DNA from: Halobacterium wangiae
GTDB lineage: Archaea > Halobacteriota > Halobacteria > Halobacteriales > Halobacteriaceae
Direction: 5' to 3'
Assembly: GCF_021249345.1 (NCBI RefSeq)
Contig: NZ_CP089588.1
Location: forward strand, 930,001-994,000
DNA length: 64,000 nucleotides
Part shown: positions 9,506 through 18,067 of the stretch, in pieces
How positions within the stretch are numbered: position 1 is the stretch's first letter
Layout of the letters: every line of letters starts with the position of its first letter
Program-made: the position numbers and the translations under genes
The notes under the pieces: model-generated
Seen by the model: the letters and a program-made list of their open reading frames with translations, nothing else
Told to the model about the DNA's origin: nothing
Database searches by the model: none

Positions 9506-10099
9506 TTACTCCCGGAGGCCGTGGACGTACGTCTGGTCGTGGTCCGGGAACACCTCGCGGATGGCCTCCTCGCCGTGTTCCTCGGCGAGGAGCGCGCGGA
9601 GTTCCGCCTCGTAGTCGGCGCGCGGAATCTCCTCGCTGGGGCCGACCTGGACGTCGAGTTCGGCGTTCACGAGGCGGTCGACCGCTCGCCGCCCGAACCC
9701 CGAGAGCGGGGAGAGGTAGTCGACGTCGTGGCGGTCCTCGAGGCTCTGTGCCTGCGCCCGCGAGACCGTCGGGACGCGGTCGTCGCGGCGCGTCCCGTCC
9801 GCGATCGCGTCGAACCCCTCGTCGGCGACGGCCTCCAGTGCGTGCTCGTGGACGTGCTGGATGCCGTTCCGGGGGTAGCCGTCCTCGCGCATCAGGTCGA
9901 CGGCCTCCTCGGCGACGTCCTGGTCGAGTTCGATCTCGGCGAACGCGAAGTCCGTGGCGTCGGCCGCCTCGCGAGCGTGTTCCCACTCGTCGGTGACGCC
10001 GAAGTGCGCGGTGACGAGCGTGATGTCGTAGAACCGCTCGAGGACGAGCGCCGCGAGCGTAGAGTCCTTCCCGCCGCTGTAGAGCAGGCCCAGCTCCAT
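9506..10099 (-). CDS. PP-loop ATP pyrophosphatase-like protein
   Basis: A 197-residue protein with the N-terminal PP-loop SGGKDS (residues 8-13), which binds ATP in enzymes that adenylate their substrate, such as tRNA thiolases, diphthamide synthetase and NAD synthetases. Later segments DGTRRDDRVPTVS and LSPLSGFGRRAVDRLV resemble archaeal members of unknown role. The substrate-binding half is short and gives no clear reaction. It starts 1 bp after the stop codon of the PDCD5-like gene, so the pair is translated from one mRNA. A role in RNA or translation-factor modification is only a guess from the fold. Confidence 0.75.
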   Translation of the reverse strand: MELGLLYSGGKDSTLAALVLERFYDITLVTAHFGVTDEWEHAREAADATDFAFAEIELDQDVAEEAVDLMREDGYPRNGIQHVHEHALEAVADEGFDAIADGTRRDDRVPTVSRAQAQSLEDRHDVDYLSPLSGFGRRAVDRLVNAELDVQVGPSEEIPRADYEAELRALLAEEHGEEAIREVFPDHDQTYVHGLRE

Positions 10100-10100
10100 G

Positions 10101-10454
10101 CTAGCGGCGGTTGATGTTGAAGCTCTTGGAGTCGGGCTTGAGTTCCCGGAGCAGCTCTTTCATCTGCTCCTCGTCGATGCGGTCCTGCAGCCGCCCGGAC
10201 TGGGCGAGCGCGAGGACCTGCTGTTCGACCTTGTCGGCGAACTGCGGCTTGCTCATCCGGATGGTGTTCAGGCGCTTGCGCGCGCCGTCCGTCAGGTGCT
10301 GTTTGAGCAGTGCCTGTTTCTGCTGTTCGGCCTGCTGCTGGGCCTGCTGCTGTGCCTCGTCCTGGGCGCCCCCACCGCCCTGCTGTTGCTTGAGTTCCTC
10401 CATCTTCTGCTGGCGGAGTTCGTCGAGCCGTTCGTCGTCTGGGTTCCCACTCAT
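10101..10454 (-). CDS. PDCD5-like DNA-binding protein
   Basis: A 117-residue protein of the archaeal PDCD5/TFAR19 family. The N-terminal half is a very glutamine-rich helix (about residues 15-50), followed by the conserved core [21 protein letters not shown] in two parts and the C-terminal motif QMKELLREL. Family members bind DNA non-specifically and adopt a helical bundle; the cellular role in archaea is not settled. It is the first gene of a pair with the PP-loop protein (1-bp gap). An AT-rich stretch at 10479-10490 could supply its promoter. In many archaea this gene neighbours S19e, as it does here. Confidence 0.9.
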   Translation of the reverse strand: MSGNPDDERLDELRQQKMEELKQQQGGGGAQDEAQQQAQQQAEQQKQALLKQHLTDGARKRLNTIRMSKPQFADKVEQQVLALAQSGRLQDRIDEEQMKELLRELKPDSKSFNINRR

Positions 10455-10559
10455 GTTAGTCGGCCCTTTGCTGCGTATCCCGTTAATTGTTGCGCACCCG
10501 GACGATAGTCGTGTGGCTCGGCAGTGGACGAACGGCGGAGAAATCGACCGAACGCGACC

Positions 10560-11015
10560 TCAGGCGTAGCGTTCGAGTTCGGGGCGGTCGAGGTTCTCGA
10601 TGACCGTGTTCGCGGTGTCGTCGAGGAGGCTGCGGCCCTCGGCGGTGACGACGCGGCCGCGGTCGTGCTGCTGTTCGACGAGGTCCGCGTCCTCGAGCTG
10701 CTGGAGGATGGTGCGGATGATGTTCCGGGAGCCGGCGGCGCTCTCGGACGGCGAGACGACGTAGCGGTTCGAACCGTCGCGGGTGTCGCCGTAGGCCGTC
10801 GAGAGGCGCTTCACGCCGATGGGACCTTCCATCGCGACCTTCCGCAGGAGGCTGGCCGCGCGGATCGCCCAGAAGTCCTCCTGTTCGGGCGGGAGTTCTC
10901 GGCCGGAGCCGGTCTTCGCGAACTGTGCCCAGTCGGGCTCGTCGAGTTGGTCCTTGAGTTCCTCGGCGAGCTCGTCGATGAGCTCGTCCGCAGGGGCGTC
11001 GTAGAGGGTTGCCAT
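10560..11015 (-). CDS. rps19e: Ribosomal protein S19e
   Basis: A 151-residue archaeal/eukaryotic-type small-subunit protein (eS19). Diagnostic parts are the N-terminal DAPADELI, DFWAIRAASLLRKVAMEGPIGV at the domain core, and GSRNIIRTILQQLEDADLVE near the C-terminus. It functions in 30S assembly. The start is fixed by a strong TTTAAA box at 11040-11045, 27 nt before the ATG. It is divergent from thiL and lies about 100 bp upstream of the PDCD5 pair. Confidence 0.95.
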   Translation of the reverse strand: MATLYDAPADELIDELAEELKDQLDEPDWAQFAKTGSGRELPPEQEDFWAIRAASLLRKVAMEGPIGVKRLSTAYGDTRDGSNRYVVSPSESAAGSRNIIRTILQQLEDADLVEQQHDRGRVVTAEGRSLLDDTANTVIENLDRPELERYA

Positions 11016-11039
11016 TGGGCGGATTTCACGTCGGATTCG

Positions 11040-11045
11040 TTTAAA
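11040..11045 (-). promoter_or_regulatory. TATA box for S19e
   Basis: TTTAAA centred about 27 nt before the S19e ATG at 11015; no room is left for a long leader. Confidence 0.65.
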
Positions 11046-11115
11046 GCCATCGTTAGGCGCTCGTTCCCGAGTGCAACGACACGCGGGCCATCGGCCCTGT
11101 CTCGCATCCGCGGCG

Positions 11116-11121
11116 TTTTAG
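11116..11121 (+). promoter_or_regulatory. TATA-like box for thiL
   Basis: TTTTAG centred about 26 nt before the thiL ATG at 11144. Together with the S19e box it divides the short divergent intergenic region. Confidence 0.55.
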
Positions 11122-11143
11122 TCGCGGGCGGTGAAGGCCCGGT

Positions 11144-12004
11144 ATGGACGAACGGGCGGCGCTGGACCTGGTCGGCGGTCTCGTCGCGAACGCCGGGGAC
11201 GACGCCGCGGTCGTGGACGGGACGGTGCTCACCGTCGACATGCTCCACGAAGCGACGGACTTCCCCGAGGGGACCACGCGCTACACGGCGGGGTGGCGGT
11301 CGGTCGGCGCGTCGCTGTCGGACGTGGCGGCGATGGGCGCGGAGGCCACCGCGGCGGTCGCCGCCTACGCCGCGCCGAACTTCGACGACGAGGAACTGGC
11401 CGCGTTCGTCGAGGGGGCGTCGGCGGTCTGCGAAGACGTGGACGCGGCGTACGTCGGTGGCGACCTCGACAGCCACCAGGAGTTCACGGTGGCGACGGCG
11501 GCGGTCGGCGAGACGGACCGCCAGATCGGCCGGGGCGGCGCGACCCCCGGCGACCGCGTGGTCGTGACGGGGACGCTCGGCCGGAGCGCGGCCGCACTGC
11601 GGCTGTTCGAGTCGGGCGAGACCGAGCGCGCGAACGAGCTGTTCCGGTTCTCGCCGCGGGTCGCGGCGGGGCTGGCACTGGGCGAGTACGCGACGGCGAT
11701 GATGGACTCCAGCGACGGCCTCGCGCGCTCGCTCCACCAGCTAGCCGAGGCGAGCGACGTTGGGTTCGCCGTGGACGCCGCGGAGATCCCCGTCGCAGCG
11801 GCGCTCCGGGAGGTAGCGACGGACCCACTCGACACGGCACTCACGTTCGGCGAGGACTTCGAACTCGTGGCGACGCTCCCGCCGGAAGCCGTCGCCGACG
11901 CGCGCACGGCGTCACCGGTGCCGCTGACGGTGGTCGGCGAAGTCGTCGACGACGGCGTGACCCTCGACGGGGAACCGCTGGCGGACCGCGGCTGGACGCA
12001 CTAG
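11144..12004 (+). CDS. thiL: Thiamine-monophosphate kinase ThiL
   Basis: A 286-residue ThiL/PurM-fold kinase that phosphorylates thiamine monophosphate to the active diphosphate. Metal- and ATP-binding acidic motifs are AGDDAAVV (about 17-24), VGGDLDSHQEF (about 107-117) and MDSSDGLARS (about 190-199). Length is slightly short of bacterial ThiL because the N-terminal segment before GDDAAV is brief, which is common in archaeal proteins. TTTTAG at 11116-11121 supports a leaderless ATG. No other thiamine gene is adjacent. Confidence 0.9.
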   Translation: MDERAALDLVGGLVANAGDDAAVVDGTVLTVDMLHEATDFPEGTTRYTAGWRSVGASLSDVAAMGAEATAAVAAYAAPNFDDEELAAFVEGASAVCEDVDAAYVGGDLDSHQEFTVATAAVGETDRQIGRGGATPGDRVVVTGTLGRSAAALRLFESGETERANELFRFSPRVAAGLALGEYATAMMDSSDGLARSLHQLAEASDVGFAVDAAEIPVAAALREVATDPLDTALTFGEDFELVATLPPEAVADARTASPVPLTVVGEVVDDGVTLDGEPLADRGWTH

Positions 12005-12133
12005 CAGCAGTTGCTAGTAGGAATTTTCTAGAGTCGAGGGGGGAGCAGCTGTTCGATACAGAGAAGCGGTGATCGGTTCGTACAGCCGCCCCAGTGGCAC
12101 AACCACTAATGGCAACGAGGGTGACGGCCCGGT

Positions 12134-12625
12134 ATGGTGTCCAGGCCCTCCACTCCCGCAGTCGTGATCGGACTCGGGGTTCTCCTGTTGCTCGTCTCGG
12201 CGGTTCCTGTCGGGGACTCCTCGGAGTCGACAGAGTTCGTCCACCGCGTAGCGCCCGCAGAGAACGGCACGCTCGTCTACGGAATCGAGTACGAAGCGGG
12301 CGACGTTCGGGCCTACGAGTCCCTCTCCGAGCGCGGTCAGGCTATCTTCGACCGCGCCCGCGCCGACTCACCGTACGTCGTCACGAACCAGTCCATGACT
12401 GCACCGGGCCTCGAGTACGCGAGCGACCACATCACCCTCGGGAAGGGAGTGTACGCCGTCGAGTACGACGGCGAGGTCTACTCGCTCCGGACGCAGCGGA
12501 ACACCCCTGGCTTCAACCCCGCGGCACTCCTAGTCGGGTTCGCCACCCGGACCGCCTTCGTTCTCGGCGTCGTCCTCGTCACCGTCGGGCTGCTCTCCGC
12601 TGGCTCGCGTCGATACGGACAGTAA
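12134..12625 (+). CDS. Hypothetical protein with two membrane segments
   Basis: A 163-residue protein of unknown function. It has an N-terminal hydrophobic helix (about 8-27) that could be a signal anchor, an extracytoplasmic acidic region (about 28-125), and a C-terminal membrane helix (about 130-155) ending in a short charged tail. The middle contains VYGIEYEAGDVRAYESLSERGQ and VYAVEYDGEVYSL, suggesting a small beta-rich exposed domain. This N-anchor, domain, C-anchor plan recurs in haloarchaeal proteins of unknown role. A box-like CACTAATG lies about 26 nt upstream of the ATG. Confidence 0.7.
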   Translation: MVSRPSTPAVVIGLGVLLLLVSAVPVGDSSESTEFVHRVAPAENGTLVYGIEYEAGDVRAYESLSERGQAIFDRARADSPYVVTNQSMTAPGLEYASDHITLGKGVYAVEYDGEVYSLRTQRNTPGFNPAALLVGFATRTAFVLGVVLVTVGLLSAGSRRYGQ

Positions 12626-12780
12626 CGTGGGTCTGCACGGGAACGGCCCGGAAAACGGCGTTTGACCGTGGCGAGCCCCGATCGTACCTGGGAGCGGCCG
12701 CAGTGGTGGGTCCGCACAGCCACGTAGCACTCCGGCGTTTCGTCATCGGCCGAACAGAGAGACCGCGCTAGTACCCACTG

Positions 12781-13890
12781 CTAGCCGACGATCTGGATGG
12801 GGACGGGCATGAAACAGAGCGCCCCGAGGACGAACGTGAGCACGCCGAGTGCGGCGCGACGGCGGTCGAGCGGCTCGTCGTCGATGGGGTCGACGCTCCC
12901 CATGAACGTGACGAGCGTGGAGAGGAACCCCCACATGACCCAGATGCCGGCGGCGTTGCCGGCCTCGCCGACCAGCCAGAGGTAGCCCGCGAGCGCGAAC
13001 AGGCTGGTGGGGACCAGCGGCGCGATGCGGTCGGCGGTGTCGCCGACGAGCGACCGGAGGATGTGGCCGCCGTCCAGCTGGCCGACCGGGATGAGGTTGA
13101 GGAACGTGACGAACATCCCGATCCAGCCGCCCATCACGACGGGGTTGACGGAGCGGCTGGGGTCGCTGTAGGAGAGCGGTTCCCCGAGGACGGTCGCGAT
13201 CGCCTGGAGGAGCGGCGGGTACGCGAACTGGATCTCCACGGCCGACGGGGAGTTGACGATCTCCGGCGGGACGTGCACCGGCGGCAACAGCAGGCCGACG
13301 ACGGTGACGACGACGGCGGCGACGAGGCCGGCGAGGGGGCCCGCGGCGCCGATGTCGAAGAGTGCGTCGCGGTCGGGCATCTGGCCGCGCATCCTGATGA
13401 CAGCGCCCATCGTGCCGAACAGCGACGGGAACGGGATGAAGTACGGGAGGCTGGCGTCGACGTCGTGGTAGCGACTCAGCAGGTAGTGACCGAGTTCGTG
13501 GGTGCCCAGGACGCCCATCACGGCGAGCGTGAACGGGAGCGCGCGGACGATCTCCGGTGAGAACGGGTCGACGTAGTACCACTGCGCACCGACGAACAGC
13601 GTCGAGAGCACAGTGGCGACGAACAGCGCGACGTTCTTCCAGGGGAACCCACCGGTGTCGGCGTCGTGTGGTTCGGCGACGAGGACGAGTTCGCCGGTGC
13701 GCCGGGCGAGTTCGACCTCGTAGCCGCGCTCGCGGAACATCGGCCACACCGTCCGGATGACCGTCTGCCGGTCGGTCGTGGCGTCGCCGAAGTAGAGCAC
13801 GCGGCCATCACGCTGGCTCACCTCGTAGACGTCGAAGACGGAGTCGAAACTCGCCGGCGCGGGTGCGTCGTCGGGCGGCTGGGCCGACAT
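12781..13890 (-). CDS. Site-2 protease family (M50) membrane metalloprotease
   Basis: A 369-residue intramembrane zinc protease. The zinc site is HELGH at 131-135, with the distal LDGGH ligand at 272-276, on separate hydrophobic helices; about six to eight membrane segments are visible. The first 80 residues are a soluble domain with no obvious PDZ character. Such enzymes release membrane-bound regulators by cutting within the bilayer. The ATG at 13890 is preferred over the upstream frame because TTTAAA at 13916-13921 is 28 nt before it. It is a different subtype from the PDZ-containing enzyme at 18144; the substrates are unknown. Confidence 0.9.
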   Translation of the reverse strand: MSAQPPDDAPAPASFDSVFDVYEVSQRDGRVLYFGDATTDRQTVIRTVWPMFRERGYEVELARRTGELVLVAEPHDADTGGFPWKNVALFVATVLSTLFVGAQWYYVDPFSPEIVRALPFTLAVMGVLGTHELGHYLLSRYHDVDASLPYFIPFPSLFGTMGAVIRMRGQMPDRDALFDIGAAGPLAGLVAAVVVTVVGLLLPPVHVPPEIVNSPSAVEIQFAYPPLLQAIATVLGEPLSYSDPSRSVNPVVMGGWIGMFVTFLNLIPVGQLDGGHILRSLVGDTADRIAPLVPTSLFALAGYLWLVGEAGNAAGIWVMWGFLSTLVTFMGSVDPIDDEPLDRRRAALGVLTFVLGALCFMPVPIQIVG

Positions 13891-13915
13891 CACGCGGTAG
13901 TTACGCCCACAGCGA

Positions 13916-13921
13916 TTTAAA
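13916..13921 (-). promoter_or_regulatory. TATA box for the M50 protease at 12781-13890
   Basis: TTTAAA centred 28 nt before the ATG at 13890. It overlaps the frame extending further upstream and so argues against a longer protein. Confidence 0.65.
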
Positions 13922-14068
13922 CGCCGGGTCATCGGCGCGTCGAATCGCCGTGGGGGACCGGGCCGACACTCGGCCGTGGGGGAAGGAAGGTAGCTCCGTC
14001 GGGAAGGGGAGGACCCGACGGAAAAGGGGACGTCGAACGGGAGCGCGCGGGGATCGTGAACTGCGTCG

Positions 14069-14320
14069 TTACGCCGGCTGGACGCGCCACGTGGTGGCGC
14101 TCGTGTACGACCACTTCTCGATGTCGAGGTCGGTCGCGGACTTCGAGAGCTTCACCATGAGCGCGCCGATCTCCTTGGGGGAGAGGTCGACCTCGTCGGC
14201 GATGAACTTGCTCTTGAAGTAGAGCTCACCGTCTTCGGCCTTCTCGCGGAGGTAGGACTTGAGGCGAGTCTCCTTGTCCTGCGGTTCGCGGGTCGTGGAG
14301 GACTGCTGGGTTGCGCTCAT
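14069..14320 (-). CDS. Small haloarchaeal DUF7123-type protein, winged-helix-like
   Basis: An 83-residue protein that I recognise as a widespread haloarchaeal family (DUF7123 by recollection). After a disordered polar start (1-18), residues of about 19-83 read KSYLREKAEDGELYFKSKFI, then a helix-turn-helix-like EVDLSPKEIGALMVKL, and a final strand SATTWRVQPA, the layout of a small winged helix. Function is unknown; a nucleic-acid-binding role is inference. It has one of the best promoters in the window (TTTATAACC on the minus strand at 14349-14357) and a long AT-rich upstream region, so expression may be high or regulated. Confidence 0.75.
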   Translation of the reverse strand: MSATQQSSTTREPQDKETRLKSYLREKAEDGELYFKSKFIADEVDLSPKEIGALMVKLSKSATDLDIEKWSYTSATTWRVQPA

Positions 14321-14348
14321 CTTCGTCCCACCCTACTGCCCACGAGGG

Positions 14349-14357
14349 GTTATAAAG
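14349..14357 (-). promoter_or_regulatory. TATA box for the DUF7123-type gene
   Basis: GGTTATAAA on the plus strand, read TTTATAACC, is centred about 33 nt before the ATG at 14320, leaving a leader of only a few bases. Confidence 0.6.
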
Positions 14358-14535
14358 GGGTGAACGTTAGCGACTGTTCGCACGTTTTCAGCCGTGAACG
14401 GAATCAGTCGGACATTTCACGACAGTTTCAAATCCGGTTAGACGTTTTACGGAGACTTCTCGTCGTTTCTTTCGCGTTCGTTCGTTATTCCGAGAGTGTA
14501 TGACATTCGTCTGCGGTTCGCGCTCGAGAACGGAG
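14358..14535. other. AT-rich upstream region between moaE and the DUF7123-type gene
   Basis: This stretch is markedly richer in A and T than the rest of the window, with several TTTT and GTTT runs (for example 14443-14454 and 14463-14480). Both neighbouring genes run on the minus strand. I see no gene; it may hold extra promoter or regulator sites for the DUF7123-type gene. Confidence 0.4.
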
Positions 14536-15300
14536 TCAGGCCCGGTCGTGAACCCAGAACTCCTCCGCGACGGTGACCTCCTTCTTGAAGATCGGTACCT
14601 CCTCCTTGAGGCGGTCGATGCCGTCCTCGACGGCCCGGAACGCCTCCCGGCGGTGGCCGGCGAGCACCGCGACGAAGACGATGTCCTCGCCCGCATCGAC
14701 GCGACCGACGCGGTGGTGGAGGCGGACACCGAGTACGCCCTCGCGGGCCTCCAGTTCCTCGCGGATGGTCGCCGTGCGCTCGGCGGCCACCTCGTCGTAC
14801 TTCTCGAAGGTGAGCGACTCCGTCCACTCGTCGTCGTCGTCCTCGAGTGCCCGCACCTGGCCGGTGAACGTCGCGATGGCGCCCGCGTAGTCGGCCTCGG
14901 GCGTGCGTTTCAGTTCCGCGACGAGCGAGGCGAGCGTCTGGAACGGTTCGGCGTCTTCGAGTTCCGCGACGACCGCGTCGAGGTCGGGGTCGGCCGCGCT
15001 CGTCGAGAGCACGGGATCCTCGACGTCGGCGTCCCCGACCGCTACCTGGGGGACGCGGGCGTCGGGGAAGTCGACGAGGAGCGCGTAGTCGTGGTCGCGG
15101 GCCAGTTCGTCGAGCACGCTGTCGACGGAGCGCTCGCCGCCGACACCGGTCCAGCCGTCACCGACGACGTAGGCAGTCCAGGCCGGAGCGTCCGTCTCCC
15201 CCTCCCGGACGACGGCGACGCGGCCCCGGTCGGTGAGGCGGTCCGCGAGCGCGTCCGCGACGTGGTCGGCGCCGGGCCCGGCGATACCGAGCAGTTGCAT
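14536..15300 (-). CDS. moaE: Molybdopterin synthase catalytic subunit MoaE with N-terminal MobB-like domain
   Basis: A 254-residue fusion. The C-terminal part, from about residue 115, is MoaE: GAIATFTGQVRA, LTFEKYDEVAAER, LHHRVGRVDAGEDIVFVAV, and the lysine-containing VPIFKKE active-site segment. It transfers sulfur from MoaD to precursor Z to make molybdopterin. The first 100 residues resemble MobB, but the P-loop position reads GIAGPGADH, lacking the GKT/S needed for GTP binding, so that domain is probably structural or regulatory. The upstream small membrane protein ends 40 bp before it. A minus-strand TACAAACC lies about 27 nt before the ATG. Confidence 0.88.
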   Translation of the reverse strand: MQLLGIAGPGADHVADALADRLTDRGRVAVVREGETDAPAWTAYVVGDGWTGVGGERSVDSVLDELARDHDYALLVDFPDARVPQVAVGDADVEDPVLSTSAADPDLDAVVAELEDAEPFQTLASLVAELKRTPEADYAGAIATFTGQVRALEDDDDEWTESLTFEKYDEVAAERTATIREELEAREGVLGVRLHHRVGRVDAGEDIVFVAVLAGHRREAFRAVEDGIDRLKEEVPIFKKEVTVAEEFWVHDRA

Positions 15301-15340
15301 AGGTCAGGATGCGTGTCCGGGAGGTTTGTAGGTGTCGCCG

Positions 15341-15604
15341 TCAGCCCCGGACGCGAACCCACGCGTACTGGACGACCGCGGAGACGACGAGCACGGCGAG
15401 GAGAATCGCGACCGACTCCACCGGGTCCGCAACGAGGTCCGAGACGGCGACCACGCTGTACGCCAGGACGAGCGTGCCGGCTGCGACGGCGGCTGTCGCG
15501 CGGACCGGTGGTCGGTCGGCGAATCGGTAGTACCAGAGGCCGACGAACGCCGCGACAACGAGGAGTGCGGACAGCAGTACGACCGGCGCTGCGAGGGCGA
15601 CCAT
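15341..15604 (-). CDS. Small membrane protein, three predicted helices
   Basis: An 87-residue, almost entirely hydrophobic protein with three likely membrane helices (about 3-25, 33-55, 64-83) and short charged loops. It has no recognisable domain. It lies 40 bp upstream of moaE on the same strand, and a box-like CACCTTTGC lies about 26 nt before the ATG. Function unknown; association with MoaE is positional only. Confidence 0.6.
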   Translation of the reverse strand: MVALAAPVVLLSALLVVAAFVGLWYYRFADRPPVRATAAVAAGTLVLAYSVVAVSDLVADPVESVAILLAVLVVSAVVQYAWVRVRG

Positions 15605-15667
15605 ACCGTGGCGAGCGACGGCGCGCGCAAAGGTGTTCCGCAGCCGAACGAACCCGAGTTGACAACC

Positions 15668-15673
15668 CTTAAG
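15668..15673 (+). promoter_or_regulatory. TATA-like box for the pyrH-lysS operon
   Basis: CTTAAG centred about 30 nt before the pyrH ATG. A Shine-Dalgarno-like GGAGGT also lies at 15682-15687, so a short leader is possible. Confidence 0.5.
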
Positions 15674-15700
15674 GCCGCTTCGGAGGTATCACGCTGTAGT

Positions 15701-16420
15701 ATGCGAGTCGTGGTTTCTATCGGCGGCAGCGTCCTCGCGCCCGACCTCTCACACGAGCGGGTCGAGGAGCACGCCGCCGCCATCGAGCAGCTAGCCGACG
15801 CCGGCTGCGAGGTCGGAGCCGTCGTCGGCGGTGGGGGTGTCGCACGGGAGTACATCGGGACGGCCCGGGAGTTGGGGGCCAACGAGATCGAACTCGACGA
15901 CATCGGCATCGACGTGACGCGACTGAACGCGCGCCTGCTCATCGCGGCGCTCGGTGGGCGGGCGGCGCCCAGCCCCGCCGAGAACTACGAGGAGGCCGGA
16001 GAGGCGATGCGCCGCGACGACGTTGCCGTGATGGGCGGGGTCGTCGCCGGCCAGACGACGGACGCCGTGAGCGCGGCGCTCGCGGAGTACACGGACGCCG
16101 ACCTCCTCCTGTACGCAACGAGCGTGCCGGGCGTGTTCAGCGCGGACCCCAACGAGGACGACGACGCGAAACACTTCGAGCAGATGACCGCCGGCGAACT
16201 CGTCGACATCATCGCGGACATCGAGATGAGCGCGGGCTCCTCCGCGCCGGTCGACCTGCTCGCCGCGAAGCTCATCGAGCGCTCGGGCGTCCGCACCATC
16301 GTCCTCGACGGGACCGACCCCCAGCGCATCGTGGACGCCGTGCTGTACGGCGACCACGAGGGGACGGACATCATCCCGGACGGCGCCGACGACCAGATGA
16401 CGTACTGGGCGAGCGAGTAG
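15701..16420 (+). CDS. pyrH: UMP kinase
   Basis: A 239-residue amino-acid-kinase-fold enzyme that makes UDP from UMP and ATP in pyrimidine synthesis. Family marks are SIGGSV at 6-11, VVGGGGVAREYIG near 41-53, the uridylate site around GVVAGQTTDA (about 117-126), and LLYATSVPGVFSADP. Length fits archaeal PyrH. Its TAG stop is followed directly by the ATG of lysS with no gap, so the two are translationally linked. Confidence 0.93.
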   Translation: MRVVVSIGGSVLAPDLSHERVEEHAAAIEQLADAGCEVGAVVGGGGVAREYIGTARELGANEIELDDIGIDVTRLNARLLIAALGGRAAPSPAENYEEAGEAMRRDDVAVMGGVVAGQTTDAVSAALAEYTDADLLLYATSVPGVFSADPNEDDDAKHFEQMTAGELVDIIADIEMSAGSSAPVDLLAAKLIERSGVRTIVLDGTDPQRIVDAVLYGDHEGTDIIPDGADDQMTYWASE

Positions 16421-18067
16421 ATGCTCCCCGAGGACGACCCCTACACGCTCGTCGACGACCGCGACTTCTGGGCGGACGCCGTCGCCGACCGCATCCTCGA
16501 ACGCGACCCCGAGGAACCCATCGTCATCAAGGGCGGCATCTCGCCGTCGGGCGTCCCCCACCTCGGCAACATGAACGAGCTCGTCCGCGGCTACTTCGTC
16601 GCGGAGGCGCTGCGCGACCGCGGCTACGACGTCCGGCAGGTGTTCACGAGCGACGACCGCGACCCGCTCCGGAAGCTCCCGCGGAAGCTCGCCGACCTCG
16701 ACGGCAACATCGTCGACCTCGGGGAGGTGAACGCGGGTGCGCTCGGGAAGAACCTCGGCGCGCCGTACACCGCGATTCCCGACCCGTTCGGCTGCTGTGA
16801 CTCCTACGGCGACCACTTCTCGAACCTCATCGAGGAGTCCGCCGCGCTGCTCGGCATCGACGTGGAGATGGTGTCGAACACGGCGCTATACGAGGCGGGC
16901 GACTTCGAGGACGTGACGCGGTTCCTCCTCGAGAACCGCGCGACTGCCCGCAAGGTGCTCTCCGACTACCAGGACAAGGTCGACGAGGACTACGTGCCGT
17001 TCCGCCCCATCTGCGAGCGCTGCGGGCACGTCACGGAGACGGACGCCGTGACTGGCATCGACCTGGACGCCGGCACCGTCGACTACGAATGCACGAACGT
17101 GGAGGCCGGCGACCAGACCATCGACGGCTGCGGCCACGAGGGAACCGCGAGCCTACGCGACGGGAAACTTCCGTGGCGCTTCGAGTGGCCCGCGCAGTGG
17201 CGCGTCCTCGGCGTCGACTTCGAGCCGTTCGGCAAGGACCACGCCGAAGGGTCGTGGCCCTCGGGCGTCGACATCGCGCGCAACGTCCTGGGCGACGAAC
17301 CGCCGGTGCCGATGGTGTACGAGTGGTTCACGCTCGACGGCGAGGCGTTCTCCTCGTCGTCGGGGCACGTCGTCCTCGTCCAGGACGTCCTGCGCATGCT
17401 CGAACCGGAGGTCGTCCGCTACTTCTTCAGCAAGGACCCGAAGAAGGCCCGGGACTTCTCCATCGAGCGCCTCGACCAGCTCGTCGACGAGTTCGACCGG
17501 ATGGAGGCCGTCTACTTCGGCGAGAGCGAGGCCGATGAGGCGGAACGCGAGCGCGCCGAACGCGTCTACCCGGTGGTCGTCGGCGAGGAGCGCTCCGAGC
17601 GCATCCGCATCCCGTACACGTTCGCGGCCGTCCTCGGGATGACCGACGACCCCGACATCCGCGAAGAGATCGCGCGCAAGGAGGGACACATCCCCGAGGA
17701 CGCGTCCGAACAGACCGTCGAGGACGCGCTCGCTCGCGTCGAACTCGCCCGCGAGTGGGCGCGGCGGACGGACAACGAGTTCAACTACGACCTGAAGCGG
17801 ACCGAACTCCCGGCGTTCGACTTCGACGACGCCACGGCGGTCGCACTCGACGAACTCGCCGAGTTCCTCGAGCGCGAGGACCCCGACGGCGAGACGCTAC
17901 AGGGCGAGATCTACGAGTCCGCCAAGCGCCACGACGTCGACATAGGGTCGTTCTTCTCGGCGGGCTACCGGCTGTTCTTCGACGAGGACCAGGGGCCACA
18001 GCTCGGGCCGTTCCTCGCGAAACTCGACCGCGAGTTCGTGCTCGAACGCCTGCGCCGGGAGCGGTAG
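16421..18067 (+). CDS. lysS: Lysyl-tRNA synthetase, class I
   Basis: A 548-residue class I LysRS, the archaeal type unrelated to the class II enzyme of most bacteria. The HIGH-like signature is PSGVPHLGN at 42-50 and the KMSKS-like signature is the serine run AFSSSSG near 308-314. A zinc-ribbon insertion with ICERCGHV and later CG pairs lies around residues 190-235. It charges tRNA-Lys. Its start codon directly abuts the pyrH stop codon. Confidence 0.95.
   Translation: MLPEDDPYTLVDDRDFWADAVADRILERDPEEPIVIKGGISPSGVPHLGNMNELVRGYFVAEALRDRGYDVRQVFTSDDRDPLRKLPRKLADLDGNIVDLGEVNAGALGKNLGAPYTAIPDPFGCCDSYGDHFSNLIEESAALLGIDVEMVSNTALYEAGDFEDVTRFLLENRATARKVLSDYQDKVDEDYVPFRPICERCGHVTETDAVTGIDLDAGTVDYECTNVEAGDQTIDGCGHEGTASLRDGKLPWRFEWPAQWRVLGVDFEPFGKDHAEGSWPSGVDIARNVLGDEPPVPMVYEWFTLDGEAFSSSSGHVVLVQDVLRMLEPEVVRYFFSKDPKKARDFSIERLDQLVDEFDRMEAVYFGESEADEAERERAERVYPVVVGEERSERIRIPYTFAAVLGMTDDPDIREEIARKEGHIPEDASEQTVEDALARVELAREWARRTDNEFNYDLKRTELPAFDFDDATAVALDELAEFLEREDPDGETLQGEIYESAKRHDVDIGSFFSAGYRLFFDEDQGPQLGPFLAKLDREFVLERLRRER

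Noticed and set aside
8119-9996. A 625-codon open frame on the plus strand opposite the acetyltransferase, transporter and PP-loop genes
   Set aside because: It is a shadow of high-GC codon usage: composition is low-complexity (Arg/Asp/Glu-rich), with no family match, and real genes with motifs and promoters occupy the other strand.
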